DNA of 64,000 nucleotides from Agriotes lineatus (GCA_940337035.1 OW679200.1:20997090-21061089), one strand, 5' to 3'; counted from the first letter of the stretch, positions 11,201-25,427 are shown. Program-made: numbers and translations. The notes: generated by a model not told the origin, from the sequence alone.

Positions 11201-12587
11201 CTTATTTTACCTTTAGAAACTTTTTTTTATCATGATTTTTTATGTTTTTCTGTCGTGATTTACTCGATATATATTTCTTGGTTATTCTATTTTTTTAACT
11301 TTTTCAACACTTTTCTGTGGCACTATAGTTTAAATACGTATATACGATACAATAACCTTTTTTATAGCAAATTGCTTTCTGGGGTGTGGTATTTTACTAC
11401 ATATTTCTCTGAGGCTATGCCGTAGTCGTCGATTTAAACTTGACGTTTCGCTGATCTGACAACCGATATATTACAAATTATATGGTAGTAATGTCCTCAT
11501 TCTAATATTGTAATTTAATATTTGCAAATCTTGATAAGCAATTCAATCTTTTATACTTTTATATAACTTTCTTAAATTACGTTGTAGTATATTTACTAGA
11601 AATACATTTTTGTTATTAAAACATCTATTACAACAATTAAGAATACTAATGTCAAGCGTTTATTTTACTCTCTTTATGTTACAAGTACGAAATTAAGGAC
11701 TTTTTTGGACGAGCCGCAGTTTATGGCCGAGCGAGAGCAGCGTTTTTCTCTAAATAAAAAAGCGTTCCCGTGGTAACAAACAATTCTTTTCGATTCATGG
11801 ATACGACTTATTTGCACTTTCCTAAATTAATGGCAATTGACTCTACGTTGCCTGGATGAAAGTTCTTTAACCCAAACTACTTTTGTAGAATCGACAAAGA
11901 CGAGTTGAAACTTGCTGTAAACATTTCCCTTTAGCAATTTTGTATCCGTTAGAAGATACAGCCCATCGGCATTATTCCGAACGCGTATTTGGGAAACGAA
12001 GCTTATACTTCACCTACTGCTGAATAGATAATGATATTTCACCTGATAACCGCTAAGGGTAATTTACGCTTTGGGGTGAAAATTCTTCACCTCGTTTCAT
12101 AACTTATACAGCTCTTAAATGGACACTTTAAGCTCTCTAATTAGTGCAGCGCTGATTAATAACAATTATCGATAATTCGTTTTCCAATTTGAAGTCAATT
12201 TAGACTGAAGTTACATGAAGCTGACGTAATACGTGCCTTTAATAAACCCTGTTCTGATTATTTTTAAACTGATGCAACTTTTGACACAATTTACTTACAA
12301 CGTTGTAAACTCACACATATTTATTGTAAAAATTCTAAAGGCTTTGTATATATAGTAAGAATGTATTTAATTTTGTGTACTAGTGAAATTTCTTCTCTGA
12401 AAGAAATCCTTCAACGTCTATCAGGCTGACTAATTTGAAGGTTTTATTTAACCATCTTCTAAAACAATTACTGATGAATAGTTATTTCCTAAAATACTCG
12501 ATATCTTTAGGTGCAAACCAAAAACCGCAGAAATTTAAATGTTATTTCATATTTGGAATTTGCTTAATTTTATGAGAAACTAGCTGA
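8216..12587. other. Unassigned; GC-richer block at 9890-10420
   Basis: Most of this is AT-rich with no recognisable content. Between about 9890 and 10420 the base composition rises and both strands show moderately open frames (for example G-D-P-Y-F-Y-M-P-E-Q on plus). I cannot match them to a family. It could be an old LTR retrotransposon leader or a decayed coding segment. No direct or inverted terminal repeats were seen. Confidence 0.3.
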
Positions 12588-13040
12588 CCCGGCAAACGTT
12601 GTTATGCCCAAAAATAATTTGTATCTGAAACCCCGTTTCACCACTATAGGGTTTTAATTTTATGTCATGTCCACCGTCTTGGACTTAAAAACAAATGCCA
12701 TTTTCGCAATCAACGTCTCAAAAAACCTCAATAACGACACCCATGTTGAGTTTTAGTCTTATTTACCCCATTTCACCTCCTAAGGGGTTGATTATCGGAA
12801 AATCAGAAAATACGTGTTTGTTTATTGGTTTTTAGGAGTACTCTTACGAAGTTTCAAGTCGAAATGTCTATTTAATATTAATTTTCTATACAAAATTTGA
12901 ACCCCCAGGTTACCCCTTTAGGGGTTGAGTTTCGAAATATCCTTCCTTATTCCTTGTATACATTATAAATGGAACCTATGTGCAAAATTTCAGCTTTCTA
13001 GGTCCCAGAGTTTGGGCTGGGCGTTGATGAGTCGTCGTTA
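12588..13040. repeat. Interspersed repeat beginning TAGCTGACCCGGCAAACGTT
   Basis: The block begins with a motif I recognise as recurrent in arthropod genomes and runs through lines such as CCCCTTTAGGGGTTGA and AAAATTTCAGCTTTCTAGGT to about 13040. Its reverse complement ends in CTAG before T, which would suit a Helitron 3' end, but a SINE or LINE 3' region is equally possible. No ORF is present. Confidence 0.5.
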
Positions 13041-13774
13041 AACGAATATGGAAAACAATAAAGTCAAATTTATTGCACCGTGCTAATTACTAACGAACCG
13101 TTCTGATGGTTTCGTTTATATTATACACATTTTATTTATGTACTTAAAATCAACTTTCAAGTAATCCTTTATTTAAATAAAACCAATAAAGGAATGGTAT
13201 ATTGTAATAAAGCTGACTTGTTTATTTTCAAAGAAATATGTGGTACTGCATAAAATATTCTTAATTAATGACTGCAGAGAATTATTAATTAAATGAAGAA
13301 TTGCTGTTAATTATTTCCAATTTTACTCACCCTAACCACCAATAATCGAAAGTATTATATCAGTCAAATCCCTAGCCTATTAATTGAAGGAGTGAAATTC
13401 ATAGGAAAAAATGTGTAAAGGGCTTTACTCAAAACTTCCCTCGCAAGTGGACGTTTTGAATAATTTCAAAATCAAAGGAAACTAGGGCTAAAAATATTTT
13501 CACGTAATGGTAATGCAAATTAAATCAATTTTTAAATAAAAAAGTATTACCACGGGTCAAGTAGGCCTTCGCTGCCTGAGCCATCGGGAGGCTTCGAATT
13601 CCTGAAATCCAGCAGCATTTAACGTAACGCACTTATTTGTTGCTCTTTTTTGTCCCGTATAACATTTATCCTGTTTCTGTTGGCTCCCATTTTTAGCAAA
13701 GATAAAGCCTGCACTATATACAAATTACTACTTTTATATATGTCGCAGTTAAAACGGAAATAAACAACATTTTA
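13041..13774. other. AT-rich, nothing assigned
   Basis: No coding or repeat signal recognised. Confidence 0.4.
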
Positions 13775-14055
13775 TTATTTTAAGGTGCTCACCCTGTATA
13801 TATTTGTCTGAAATTTTCTCGGTTTCATGCAACATAGATATATAATGTGTATGCAAGATATCGTCTTCCTTCAACAACTAGTTAAGTTATACCGCCAACA
13901 GACAAACAGACAGACAGACAGATGGAATTGAGACATGTTTTTCGTCATCTAGGGACCCTGAAACTTGCAGATTTGAAGAAATCTCAGCAGGTGATTTTTC
14001 GCTATTACAATACTGTATTCGTCTTTTAGATAAGGAAGTAAAAAGACAAGATGAT
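13775..14055 (-). repeat. Family A repeat, copy 2 (short)
   Basis: In reverse complement this follows copy 1 closely: TTTACTTCCTTATCT, AGACGAA, CAGTATTGTAAT, the GATGACGAAAAAC block, a short CTGT microsatellite, GGCGGTATAACTTAAC, the GACGATATCTTGCATACACA core and ACAGGGTGAGCACC. It stops there, so the roughly 350-bp distal body is missing. Confidence 0.75.
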
Positions 14056-14906
14056 AAAGAGTATAAAGCCTTTCACAAATTGAAATTGAAGTTATTACAC
14101 AATACAGTTCTGAATTAGTAGCAGCTAAATATATTGAAATAAAATAAATACAATTTTATATTATGAGTGGTTATTGTAACAGTAAAACCAAATAACAAAG
14201 TGCAACTGAGTAGCTAAATATTTCTGTATATGACTGTCACACTGGAAATCTGTAGTAGGTTACATTTTTTATTATTTAATAGCTATTAAAAAAATGAGCC
14301 ACGTTGTTTGAAAAGTAATAATTGCTAATATATTTCGAATGCTAAAAACAATCGTATCCACACATACAACATGGATAAGTAAATATTAGTAACAGTTGTT
14401 TCAGAAGTGCGTGTTATAACAGTACTAATAGTCCCGCAATGGTTTGAACCCCACTGTTACATGCCATATTGAAACAAGACGTTTCGTAGGCATTAGTATT
14501 TGAATAATGAAATGCCCTGTTTGTTCAACTGGTTAGCTCAGTGAACATGAAACCCCTTTAATTACCCCTACTTTAAAGCACATCGTAAATAAAACACAAC
14601 AATGATTAAATTTTAGAATAGTCTTTATGCGATTTAGCTTAGATCAACTAGCACTAGTACGTTTAAAAATACATGAAACGGTGTTATAACAAAACGATAA
14701 TTGTCCTTAAAATCACAACACTTTATATCTGTCTTTAAAAGCGCAACATTAAACATTCCTGAGTCCGTGTCCGACCGTGTTCATATTTGCAGAGATAGAA
14801 ACAGGGCACGACACATAAGCACATTTTTTATGCGCTATTGCAACTCGGCTTAATGCGACCATGCCATCCAAACTTTGAACTTTGTAATGCTTGGAAAGTT
14901 CCTTAC
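14056..14906. other. Unassigned AT-rich stretch
   Basis: Nothing recognised apart from GC-richer sequence from about 14745 that leads into the candidate exon. Confidence 0.35.
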
Positions 14907-15030
14907 TGCAAGACTTTCGGCCGCTTTTATGCATTTCGCCTTAAATCGATCTTGCACCATGCGCTCAGATGTCGCAGGTACTTCCACTCCCAGTAAGGCT
15001 CGCGAGTAGGCTTGGACGTTGCGTTTATCG
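14907..15030 (-). CDS. Candidate internal exon, unknown product
   Basis: Read on the minus strand, a pyrimidine-rich stretch ending TTGCTTGTGTGTAG precedes 124 bp that are open and GC-richer, followed by a GTAAGG donor. The frame encodes about 41 residues including Q-A-Y-S-R-A-L-L-G-V-E-V-P and E-R-M-V-Q-D-R-F-K-A-K-C. I do not recognise the family. It could equally be part of an unrecognised transposon, because the same composition continues to about 14750. Confidence 0.25.
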
Positions 15031-15794
15031 CTACACACAAGCAAATTTAACCGATGCAGATATAGCCTCAGATCCGTGCAATTTTGATTATGCTAATGTA
15101 CTCTGATTCAATCTAATTAACAATAGAAAACATTTTTAAAAAAATGGTCCGATCTTTAAATATGAAAATGAACCATACAGGCTAGGAAACCAGAGGCCGG
15201 TTTCAGTGTTCGTCACTTTTCACTTCCAGGCGCAGTGAAGTAGATATTTTTAGCTAATCAAATAGCTAAAAATGGGAGTATATTAGCATAGCCATGAACA
15301 TTTGAGAGAATAATTCAAAACTTCTCAAAAGTATCTTAAACTCCTAATAATAGTTCGAACTACTTTTTCGCTAAAAATAATTATTTAGGTACAATTTTAG
15401 TATTGTTTCTTGTACTGATTTTATTAATCCACTAATTATCGTCATAAGAACTGTGTTCTGGTAAGAAAGGGGTCGATAGAAAAGGCCCTGTTGTGCTGTT
15501 TTCAATGGATTTGCATTTTAATAGGGAAGTTGCTTTAATAGTGTAGACAAACCATTTAATTACATTTGACAATTAACCAGACTAACCATCATAGGTTAAT
15601 AATTGTAAGATGGAATGCTGACAGCACACAATTTATACACCAATTTTCAGAAATTTTTGTGTTTGCCGAAAGGAGTTTTGAATATAAACAACATAAGCCA
15701 ATTGCTTTCATCGACACAGCCAAGGTCTAACTCGCAGTATGGATAAATAAACTGACATATGGGGTACCAAATATTAAATTACCAAACTATCTAG
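15031..15794. other. Unassigned AT-rich stretch
   Basis: No coding, repeat or RNA signal recognised. Confidence 0.35.
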
Positions 15795-15990
15795 TGTAAT
15801 TCTGAAATATTTTCTTGAAGTAAGTTTACAAAAAACTCCGGAACGGTTTCTTTCAGCTTCTCATCAGAGGAAAAACGGCAATGTTTTTTTTACTTAGAAA
15901 TCAGGTAATAGTTGTTCGATGCTAAGCCAGGACTGTAAGGGGAGTGCCTCGTCTCTTGTTACGTTTCGAAATCGTAATTAACTTGAGTAT
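15795..15990 (-). pseudogene. mariner transposase C-terminal fragment
   Basis: The minus strand reads H-S-P-Y-S-P-G-L-A-S-N-N-Y-Y-L, the decayed counterpart of the mariner S-P-D-L-A-P-S-D motif, followed by F-S-S-D-E-K-L-K-E-T-V as in the C-terminal helix region. The catalytic Asp of S-P-D is Gly here and a stop interrupts the frame. No terminal repeats were identified. Dead relic. Confidence 0.6.
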
Positions 15991-18900
15991 TATTTGATGT
16001 AAAATACACAGACGTGTAAAAGCCCTTTCATTGCAACACGGTCGCTGTGTAAACGCAGTATTGACGTTTGGAAAGGAATCTCTTTTACCGGCGGTGGAAA
16101 CGGCTGGGTAACAATTTTGATTTGGATTTGCTTGGCCGCAAAAAGTAGCGTTCTTTTGCGATAGGATTTCTGTATATTTAATGGTGTTCCAAGCTTATCT
16201 CATGGCTTCAGATATGAATTATTAATTAAGGAAGCTTGCTGGCATGCATATTAAAGAATTGGACACTTTTTGGGCCCGCATCGTAAGATGGCTTAAGAAA
16301 GAAAACATTTCCTTGTATTGACTTCGCCTGTTACTAGACAGACGTCACCTTCAGGGTGAAACATTAGCGTCATCTATAAGAATTCACTTCTTAAAAAATC
16401 ACCCGAAGCTATATGGGTTCCGGGCTCTACACAACACCAGAAGAGTTTGGTTTGTGCTTCCGCTGTTTTAAGCTGTTTGGGGCCCTCCCGTTCACACCTT
16501 GAGGCCGCTTCTTCTAACCTTTTTTGGTGCCATAGATTATTACCGCAGGCACAAGCGTAAGTAGTGCAACTTAATAAATGATAGTTAATGATGTTTCGTA
16601 CCACAAATTTGGTAAAATAAACTGTAACTGTGCCTAATAGGGAATCGCACCTTTTATTAATTTGCATTGAGCAGAATAATTTACCAAATGAATTTTGTTT
16701 TATTATAGAAAATAAAATCCCATTTAGCGAAGTATAGTATATTGTAATACCAGTGTGAAAAGAATGCCATTGGAAAACGCAAGTGAAAATGGAACATGAG
16801 TAACTACGAATGTTCAATTCACATAAGTTTTTTGATGTGTCGATTTCAGCCAATCAGATGATTATCACTTGACATTGGAGTGCAAAAAGTGGTGACGTAA
16901 GAGTGCAGAATGTGGTCGTTATTGTCTGTATGCAAATACGTGCGGAAAATGAGTACTTTCTGCATCAATTATGAAAAATATAAACAAGTTTTATCTTAAA
17001 CTGTAGGAAAATTTTGTCTGGATCTAATTGTTGGAACTCCATCTTCACTTGGCCACTTGTAAGCGATTAGTCTCGTATTTATGGTCTTAGCAAAATAAAT
17101 GGGAAATAGTTGTCATTATTAATCCTCAGCAATTAAGATGCAGTAACCCCCTTTGTTGTTCGTTCAGTATTGAATTTCCAGGTTGTTTTAATTTGTTGGT
17201 TTCGCGGGTGGATGCAGAAGAGAGGAGTTAACATTTCTAAGGATAAGCAATCTCATCGATGAAGGATCATGCTTTAGAGTCGTAATTCCGGATACCAAAA
17301 TTATTACAAGTAGAGCATAACGGTTGGAGATATTGATGGTATTAATTTGGTTGGGACTGTGAGAAATTGCGTTGAACTTCAGCCTAACCATTGTTCCAAT
17401 GATTGCTTTTTCCTGGTATACTGAACTGGTCGATGTACGAATCAGGCTATTGGGATAAATACAATAGGAAGTATTCAAAAATAATTGCAGAGCTTTTGGG
17501 GTTGCCTGATATAATAGTAATTTACGTTACAAGACCGGAAAGTAGTGTTTTATAGGTCGAACCAAGTAGACTCCAGAGCGAGCAGTAGGCGAGCACTGGA
17601 AACTTGGTGAGACAATTTCATTACTTTACTAGTGCGATAATAATATTGTTACCGCACTCAGTGCGATAACAACACCATTATATATCTAAAATATCACGTG
17701 TGGGCTGTTTACAATAACCCACGGTGTTAATGGTAACATGGGTTATGATGTAAATAAGCTAAATAACACGATATCAAGTTCAGCGTGAGTTATGACGTAA
17801 ATAAACTAGTAATAGCCCAGTTTACTTGTTTAACACGAACTAGTAAAACACCACGTTACTATTCTTAAAACACCCAGGTGCATTTATTATGCCATTTTAA
17901 ATAGATTTCTGTTTTACAAAATTTTCGGTTAACGAATTTTTTCGTTAAATAGAAGTTACACATTGATTTTTCCAATACCATTAAGAAATTTCAAACCTTT
18001 CAAGGGTCACTTCAGTTGTGAAAATTACTCCTTTCCTTCACTAGTGGGAAAAGTAACTCACTAATAAAGAGATGTACCTATATTTATTGTTATAATGTTA
18101 TAGTACGGACATTTAACAACTTCTAGATTAGTATACATTATAATTGATAATGTAGACGTCAAAATTTTATTTTGGATTAATTTTGCAATTGTATTAGAAA
18201 AACTAGCATGCTCACAAGGTAATTTTTTCATGCTCATAAAATTAATTCACTCGCTTTACTGCTCCCGCTCGTAGTTAAAGGTTTACAGTCGCTGGAAAAC
18301 TCTCACTTTTTTTAACTTGTAGCACAATCTACTATCCTATTATTTTATTAGCCATAACATCAACCTTAGATTTCTTGTTACAATAAACTAAGGTTTTCAG
18401 CAATAGAATATCAGGTAGTTAACCTCTTCTTTACAATGCAACCCCTTTACATAATTGTGTTCCTCTATTTTAGAAGTAACATTTATCACGGAAACTAACG
18501 TTTATAATATTATGTTTCAAGTGGGAACTTGTGCAGCCCCGATGTTGGAAGCAACACTCTGAAACAATTGGTGTAAAAAGTAACTAACCTTTAAAACAAA
18601 ACGAGGAGCGTTTTTAAGCTTTTGCATATTTATTCCCTCTATGATATTCAGACTCATTTTTACTAGGTTGGTGTAAAGATTAAAGTTTGCTCTCATACAT
18701 TCACTCGGTGTATATGGTGGCCTACATTGATGAATAAAAATCAAAGAAATTCAGCGAATGTTAATGGCTGCAAAGTGAACGAGAATATTGGAAAATATAT
18801 TAAATTAATCATAGAGCTTTCTGAACATTGATATATTCTGACATTAAAAAGTGCTTCGCCCTTTCTGAATGCAGAATAAGTTTAAATTCGGGAGTTGCCG

Positions 18901-19730
18901 AATAAGAACCTTCCTTGAAAACAATTTATCACTGTTAAAGAAAGTGAACGGTTTATGCCGAACTAGAAATAAGCAAACAGTTTTCGCGCAAACTTTTTAC
19001 GATTTTCTGGTAAATATACTAATTGTATATATTTTGCACTTTGTATGCAGCCTCATGGTTATTTAATTTTTTCTATTGTTTCAGTTCGATATTAATTGTG
19101 AAAAGGTTTACTGTAACTGATTTAATCCAGCGTCGCAATACATCCTTGTTTGTTCGCGTTATTTGGTTAGTTATTACCAATTACCATTTTATTGCCACCA
19201 ATTTTTCTGTAGTTTTGCTGCATTTTTGGTCTTTAAGTTAACAATATTAATGAAGTAAAAAAGTTTTCTGTTCATTTTATAGTTGTCTAGCCAAATCTAA
19301 GAATCTATTAATACCAATTAATTTCTTGTGATTGTTTTCGGATCCTTTTTTGCAATAAAAATGTCTCATGCCAAAGTGATGTAGGTATCCATTCATTAAT
19401 AAGTATTTTCTGTCTTACTAGTGCTATATTATTATAGGCGTGGTTCATCAAAACTATACGGCTGATTTTTCACGACTCTTGCCTTAATTGACAAAAGACC
19501 AATATAATATAATTCACTTTTATCGTGAATTGTAGAAGAAAAATTGATATAATTAAATTAGACCTTCTATTGTAGATAATCCAGAGTAATTTTTTTTTCT
19601 ATGGTATTTAATGATTTTGTGGTTTTTACAAGTTAGATGCATTTTTGCCTGTAATGAACAGAGGCATACCACCAACTTGTTAGCACCCAGTGTTGTTCAC
19701 TTTAGTTTCCCTAATTATAATTCAAATATT
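15991..19730. other. Unassigned AT-rich stretch
   Basis: No recognised gene. An open frame of 159 codons at 16374-16853 (-) has no family features and is not called. Around 17630-17820 the motif T-T-A-T-G-A-(T/C)-G-T-A-A-A-T-A-A occurs twice in an otherwise featureless block. Confidence 0.35.
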
Positions 19731-19845
19731 TTAACGCTACAAGAGTATATTTGTGGGCTCGCCAGCTAGCTGCAGAGAAGACGATGTGCGGTTCTTCGCC
19801 AACAAGTTTTTCAACTACAACAAATTTACTCAGATAGGCCAAGAC
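19731..19845 (+). repeat. Retroelement-leader-like motif, copy 1
   Basis: It shares AACGCTA(C/T)AA(A/G)AGT, a TGTGGGCTCG block, CTAGCTGCAGAGAAGACGA and GCCAACAAGT with the copies at 25428 and 32585. The TGGGGGCTCGTC consensus would pair with the 3' end of tRNA-Pro, suggesting the primer-binding region of an LTR element. Confidence 0.5.
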
Positions 19846-22694
19846 CTTATAAACGCAGAGTAAATCGCAACATTTAATTACACAACTTCTGAAATACAGA
19901 AGGTTGCATTAACGAACTTAGACACTGAAAGATATAAATATGTGCATTCGATTTATTAAACAAAGCATGTATATAATTTCCAGTACATAAATATTATAAG
20001 TTGTTATTCTGCTTTACCTTCTAAAAAGGACACCCAATTTAAGATATTCATAGCAGTAATTAGTGCACTATAACTCCTCAAACAAATATAGAACAACTAA
20101 AAGATGCCGTTTCATATCACCTGCAGCTGCAGTTTATTTTATCAGGTTTGCGGTACGAATATCATTAAATACAACTTATTAGATTGCACTACTTAACTGA
20201 GAGCTTTGCGCTTATGCCGGAGGGGATGGTCCATGGCCCCACACAGGCTAGAACTAGCGGTTTCAAGAGGTAAACCGAAGGACCCGGAACAGCTTACAAC
20301 AGCGGCTGCAGGCAGTCAACGTTAGCAAACGTCATTCACGAAGCCCTCTGAGGAGGATACTCCAAACTCGAACAAGGCTCTTTTGGCACTGGATAATCAC
20401 CGAAATCTTCTAAGCTCCGGGTGACGTTTGTAGTAGCATTCTCTAGCAAGTAACCGTACTTGTTGGTAACTTATGCCGTGAAATTCAAGTATTTTACTCC
20501 TTAGGTGGCGCTAAACGACCCAGATAAGGGTCAGCTCATTGAAATTATGTTACCACAATTTTAAATAGAAAATTACACTTACCCTGTATAATTATGGAGA
20601 CGAACAGCCAAAACTGTATGTAAACATACAAGTTTTGCACATAAGGTAATAGGCCAAGGCAGATTTGTGCAAAAAGTGTAGTATTTGTTATGGAGATGCT
20701 TGCCTATATAGAGGATACAATATTCGTGTAAGTCCAGGTGCAGATCGTTGCAGTGTGGGGCATATCAACAACATCCTTAGGAGCATACATTTGAAGGCAG
20801 ATATACGGAGAGGTGCTGGAGCTGTGCAGTTGGGCTAAGCGTTGCTATTTGGAGTTGTAGTGCTGCTGCCAGCAGCGAGAAGTGTCAGCAGGGCGCAATT
20901 CCTGATGTAAAGTCTAGGGATAATACCTGTACTGCAACCATAGACAATACTGGGGTTTATATTATCAGGGCGGAGTAATTGAATGGAACTACCCAGGTAT
21001 ATGTTTATAAAACATAAAAAAATTAATTGATAAGATAATAAATAATAAAAGAAAGAGGATGTTTGAAGTTAGTACCTATTACATGAATTAAAAGTAGCTT
21101 AATTCGAATTGGCATATAATACAATTCTTATTAATCCTAATAGCATTGAATACAACAGTAATTGGATATATTTACAAAGCATACAATACAATGAACCTAC
21201 TCTGAATTGGAATCAGTTTTTCTGCTAGAACTAGTCAGTTAAATTTGATATTTAATTTAGTGATTGAACAAAAGAACACAATATTAACTAATCATTTGAA
21301 ATTCTAAAAATCAAAATAAATTACTGAATTTGAATAGCTAAGGTAAAATTTAAATTAATAATAAAATTGCTATTAGAATATTCATTTTTGGCATGTAAGT
21401 GTTTTGAAAATCCTTAGAAAACGTTTTAGGAGTTTTTAAAATATCGCACCAAAACGGTGAAAACGGGGTAAAAATTAAAAAGGCAGGGAGTTACAATTAT
21501 TGATTTATTTTACAATTTTAGATTTTCCTGTAATTTATAAATACATCATTTAATTTGTACATATATTGTTAATTTTACTCTCCTTGCTATGCTACAACTA
21601 TAGTTTTATCAATCTATACAAAGGTTATGCCAATAACATACACATTGCCAAAGAGTACGTGACGTATAAACGAGAGACAGAAAACTTTTTGGGAAGAATA
21701 TTATTTCCTTCTTACCTACAACATTTTTATAGCGTTTGTTGATTAAGTGTATTGGGTGAGAAGACGAGAGGAATACTGTAGAGTTTATTTAAGATTTAGA
21801 AGAAAAAAGTGTGTAGCCTGAGCGAACAACGGGTATCTTGCTAGTAATTTATAAAAGAGGGGGAACGCCTAGCTTCCAGTACAAATGCAAGGGAGCAATT
21901 TAATTAGCACTGCTGGGTAAATGCCCGATAAATGGTCAGATTAGCAATAGCCCAGTACAACTTACTATTTTCGATGAATTTCAAATGGTAGTCCTAACTC
22001 GCTTAGTGAAAAACTGTCTACACATTCCCAAAATGCAATCTATCTACTGTAACCATGGGTTATTATTCACATACCTGCATAATCCTCGTAAAACAGTGTT
22101 AAATTAGTTTTACTGGTGTAATAATCCAAAAATCAACTCTACTAAGATGTTCGAATTTCTCTAAACTTTGGAGAGTGTGTAGCATAACATGGTTAATCTA
22201 TCTGAAAACCAGCCAATATAATGATTATTTAAATTTGGTACTCAAATCGGTTTTATTGCCGCTTTTGCCCATCTCTATATTTAAAACGTGAAGCGTTTTC
22301 TTTCGACGCCTATTTTGAGACTCCCACTAGGCTGATTTCGATATTTTTAAGATAAAAGGTGTCCCTGTGTAGATTTGCCTAAAAGTCCTAAACTGTAAAT
22401 AAATAAATAGTCTTTAGAGAAAAACCAATATATTGCAGCACGCAGTTTGTGCAGAGGGCAACGCCGTAGCAGTAGAACAAGTAAGTTCTCAAAGTCGGCA
22501 TGCGGCGTTCTGCTGATTTTTAGAACGGACCACTGTACCTGCACTAAACGTTTAATTAAAATCAACGGCTTCCTGAATTGTACGAAACCTCAAAGTGCAT
22601 ATAAAGCGACAGTGCATTTTAAAAAAATCGGTATTGTCCAGATAAAGTGTTTTTGTGCTTATTATTATTGCTGCATGTGCTTAATTATACGTTC
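19846..22694. other. Unassigned; GC-richer patch 20200-20480
   Basis: Nothing clearly identified. Around 21360-21860 the sequence ends with GAGCGAACAACGGGTATCTT followed by GCTAGT, which is reminiscent of a Helitron-type 3' end, but no 5' TC terminus or clean hairpin could be fixed. Confidence 0.3.
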
Positions 22695-22905
22695 ATTGGC
22701 TGCTTTGCCATTATCGGACGCCTATTTTTCATACTCTTCCGTTCTCTCAGTCCCTTTTGTTTAGGATGTATTCACTCATCGTTGTAATCGTTTCTTTCCA
22801 AGTTTTCTTCGGGCTTCTCCTAGCTCTTGTTCTTTGTGATACCCATTCTATTTCCTTTTTAGGAAGTCTTCCATTTGCCATTAGTTAGACGTGGTCATGC
22901 CACAC
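22695..22905 (-). pseudogene. RTE-like LINE C-terminal fragment
   Basis: The minus strand reads V-V-W-H-D-H-V, L-M-A-N-G-R-L-P-K-K-E-I-E-W-V, then R-T-R-A-R-R-S-P-K-K-T-W-K-E-T. These blocks match in order the C-terminal domain of the well-preserved RTE copy at 5378-6928 (W-Y-G-H, R-L-P-K-K, G-R-P-R-T-T-W). It is isolated and lacks the RT domain. Confidence 0.65.
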
Positions 22906-25427
22906 TACAAGTATTCTGCTCTAATTATAACTGGGAGCTCGAAGCAAAAAACACCTAAATGTCTTAAGAGTTAGTCAATACTTCGATAACGTGAGGAAAA
23001 TATGTCTCATAGGTCTTAAATAACAGTTAATATCGTTTCTGATGACAATTCTTTATTTTGCTCTTTTCCTTTCCATGTTTATAGGAGTGAAGATAACCAT
23101 CAGCACATGCGCTTACAAGCTGTTAATAAAACTGAAAATATCTGGGAGTCATATCCACATGGATTACGCCAATCAACGATTTTAGAAATGTATTAAAAAC
23201 TACTCCAAGATATAATACCCTAATCAACACGATAGGGTATAAACTATTACTAAAGAAAACCTTGGTGCAATTAGATAAATAATTAAATAAATTACAATAC
23301 AGCTACTTATTTTGTAACAGAGCATTAACTTAAGGTATGATCTGTAGCTGTTAACAAAGACATAGTTAGTACCGCATTTACAGTTTTTAAATTCCTAAAT
23401 TGTTTTGCTTTTCCACATTAAAAAAAATAAAAGTACTGGAATTTACATTTCAGCGATTATCTGCTAAGACTTGCTAGAAAACATCAATTTTATTGGCTTA
23501 TTTGTCACAAACAAAACGGTACTATTATTTTCTTGTTTGTGTATAACCTCGTTGAGAAAGTCAAGGATTTATAAAAATGGAGAAACGACGAAAAGACGTT
23601 AATTTATTGGACCAACAAGAGACTTACTGTAGTTACTGCTTGAAGTAGTGGGCCTGTAGATACTTCAGAAACAGAACACTTAATTTACAAATTTTTGTAT
23701 TCTTTACAATTTTGAAGCAGAAAATTCATTTTCACATCGTGTAGCACCATTTATCACTTAACTGCCTAACGAAAAGTTTAAACCCATGACTAAGCACCGT
23801 GTACTAAAATCATACGCATTTCATGTCGTATTAGTTAGGGAAATAAATTTCACCTGAACCAAAGTTCACAGTTTTACATAATCGAGGTTGAAGTTGGTAT
23901 AGCTAAGTTGCAAGACATATATTTTAGGGTCGCTTTCCACTCTACATGCTGCGTCTGCTTCCACACCCCAATTTATAGCTTTAGACAGTTAAGTGTAACG
24001 AAAGCTACTAGTCATAAGCAGCTGTTATTAATATAAATTATTTAAAATGAAACTTGGATTGCGCTGACATTATTTCCAGGAAACAGGTTACAAGTGAATA
24101 CTGCATAACCGTGAGAAATCAATAGAAGAATGCAACAGTACAGTTAATTTTCACTTACGACCAAACAAAATTATACCAGTTGATTCCCTTTGTAATATTT
24201 AGCACTTGCATAATTTACGAGATATTTAAATATGCATACAGGGAGCTGCCGCTGCTCCACTTATTTTCTCTAACGACTACAAAGGGTGGAATAAATAATT
24301 CAATGTGGAATTTTAAAGACGACTTTGTGCTGCTTGTTTTAGAAAATATTTGTATAAACTGTAAATGACATATAAAAGGAAACGGGATTTCTGATAATTA
24401 CTACAATAATAACTAAGAATTCCATTAAGGGATTACAAAATTGATGTTTCAAGAAATGTTGCAATACTAAATTGACTCAGATTAAACCTGAATCAAGATT
24501 TTAATTAAGGCAGACTTGTGCAAAGCTTGTTAAAACTATCAAATCACAATACTTTTCTGTTGGTACTTGGGAGAGTGACGAACTGAAACAAAAGACCCTT
24601 GAGAATAATACGGAAAATGGGCAAAGAGGAAGAAGGCGTCTCGTACTCCCAAACGTATTTATGAAGAGCGTCGTTTTTCTATTTTAAGAATAAATGGTAG
24701 ATAAACTATTTTTGAAGTTTTTTTTATAAAAGCGTCGGGAATAGACTCTGCAAATTTGTTTTTATTTTATGTTGCCGTTTAGAAATTCTATCAATCTTGC
24801 ACTTAATATTGCAGTACCTAAAGAAGTTATTAAAAATTATTGAATGATAAGCTATAAAATTAATATTTTCTGTCTTTACACTTTATGTGGATACATTAAA
24901 ATGTGTCTCTTGTCTCTTTCGTAAGGCAAAGTCTATAAAACTAAATAATATCAAAGATAATTAACCATTTACATCTTCCATTAAACATTCTGATGTTATT
25001 TATCATATTTAAAATAATAATAACTTGAGTTCTTCATTTCTCTACATTTTTTGTTGCTATAGGTCTAAAGGCAAAAAGTACATCCTTGTGTTATTATCAG
25101 AGATTGAATGAAATGTTAGAAACTACTGATGACAGCAAGTGAATCGAACACTTGAGATATCCGTAGGCATAATATTTATTTCGTTTTCATATATTTATTT
25201 TTTTATTATATTACTAAAAAACAATGTAAACTATTTGTACAGGGAGATCAAAAAGAAACTTGATTGCGACAGTCTATGAAATATATGACGACCGTCTACA
25301 CTGCACTTTAGAAAACTATACTTGAACTACAATTATTATTAGTTCATGTGACTTTAACAGTCTAATAAGTTTGTTAGATTTTTTCTTACCTTTAGGTCAG
25401 TCTTCTGTATTTTACTTCAAAAATCAT
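22906..25427. other. Unassigned AT-rich stretch
   Basis: No gene, repeat pair or RNA signal recognised. Confidence 0.35.

Noticed and set aside
16374..16853. 159-codon open frame on the minus strand
   Set aside because: No domain, no splice context and no family resemblance; composition changes along its length. Treated as chance.
18869..19241. Overlapping hydrophobic open frames
   Set aside because: AT-rich chance frames without start context, domain or splice signals.
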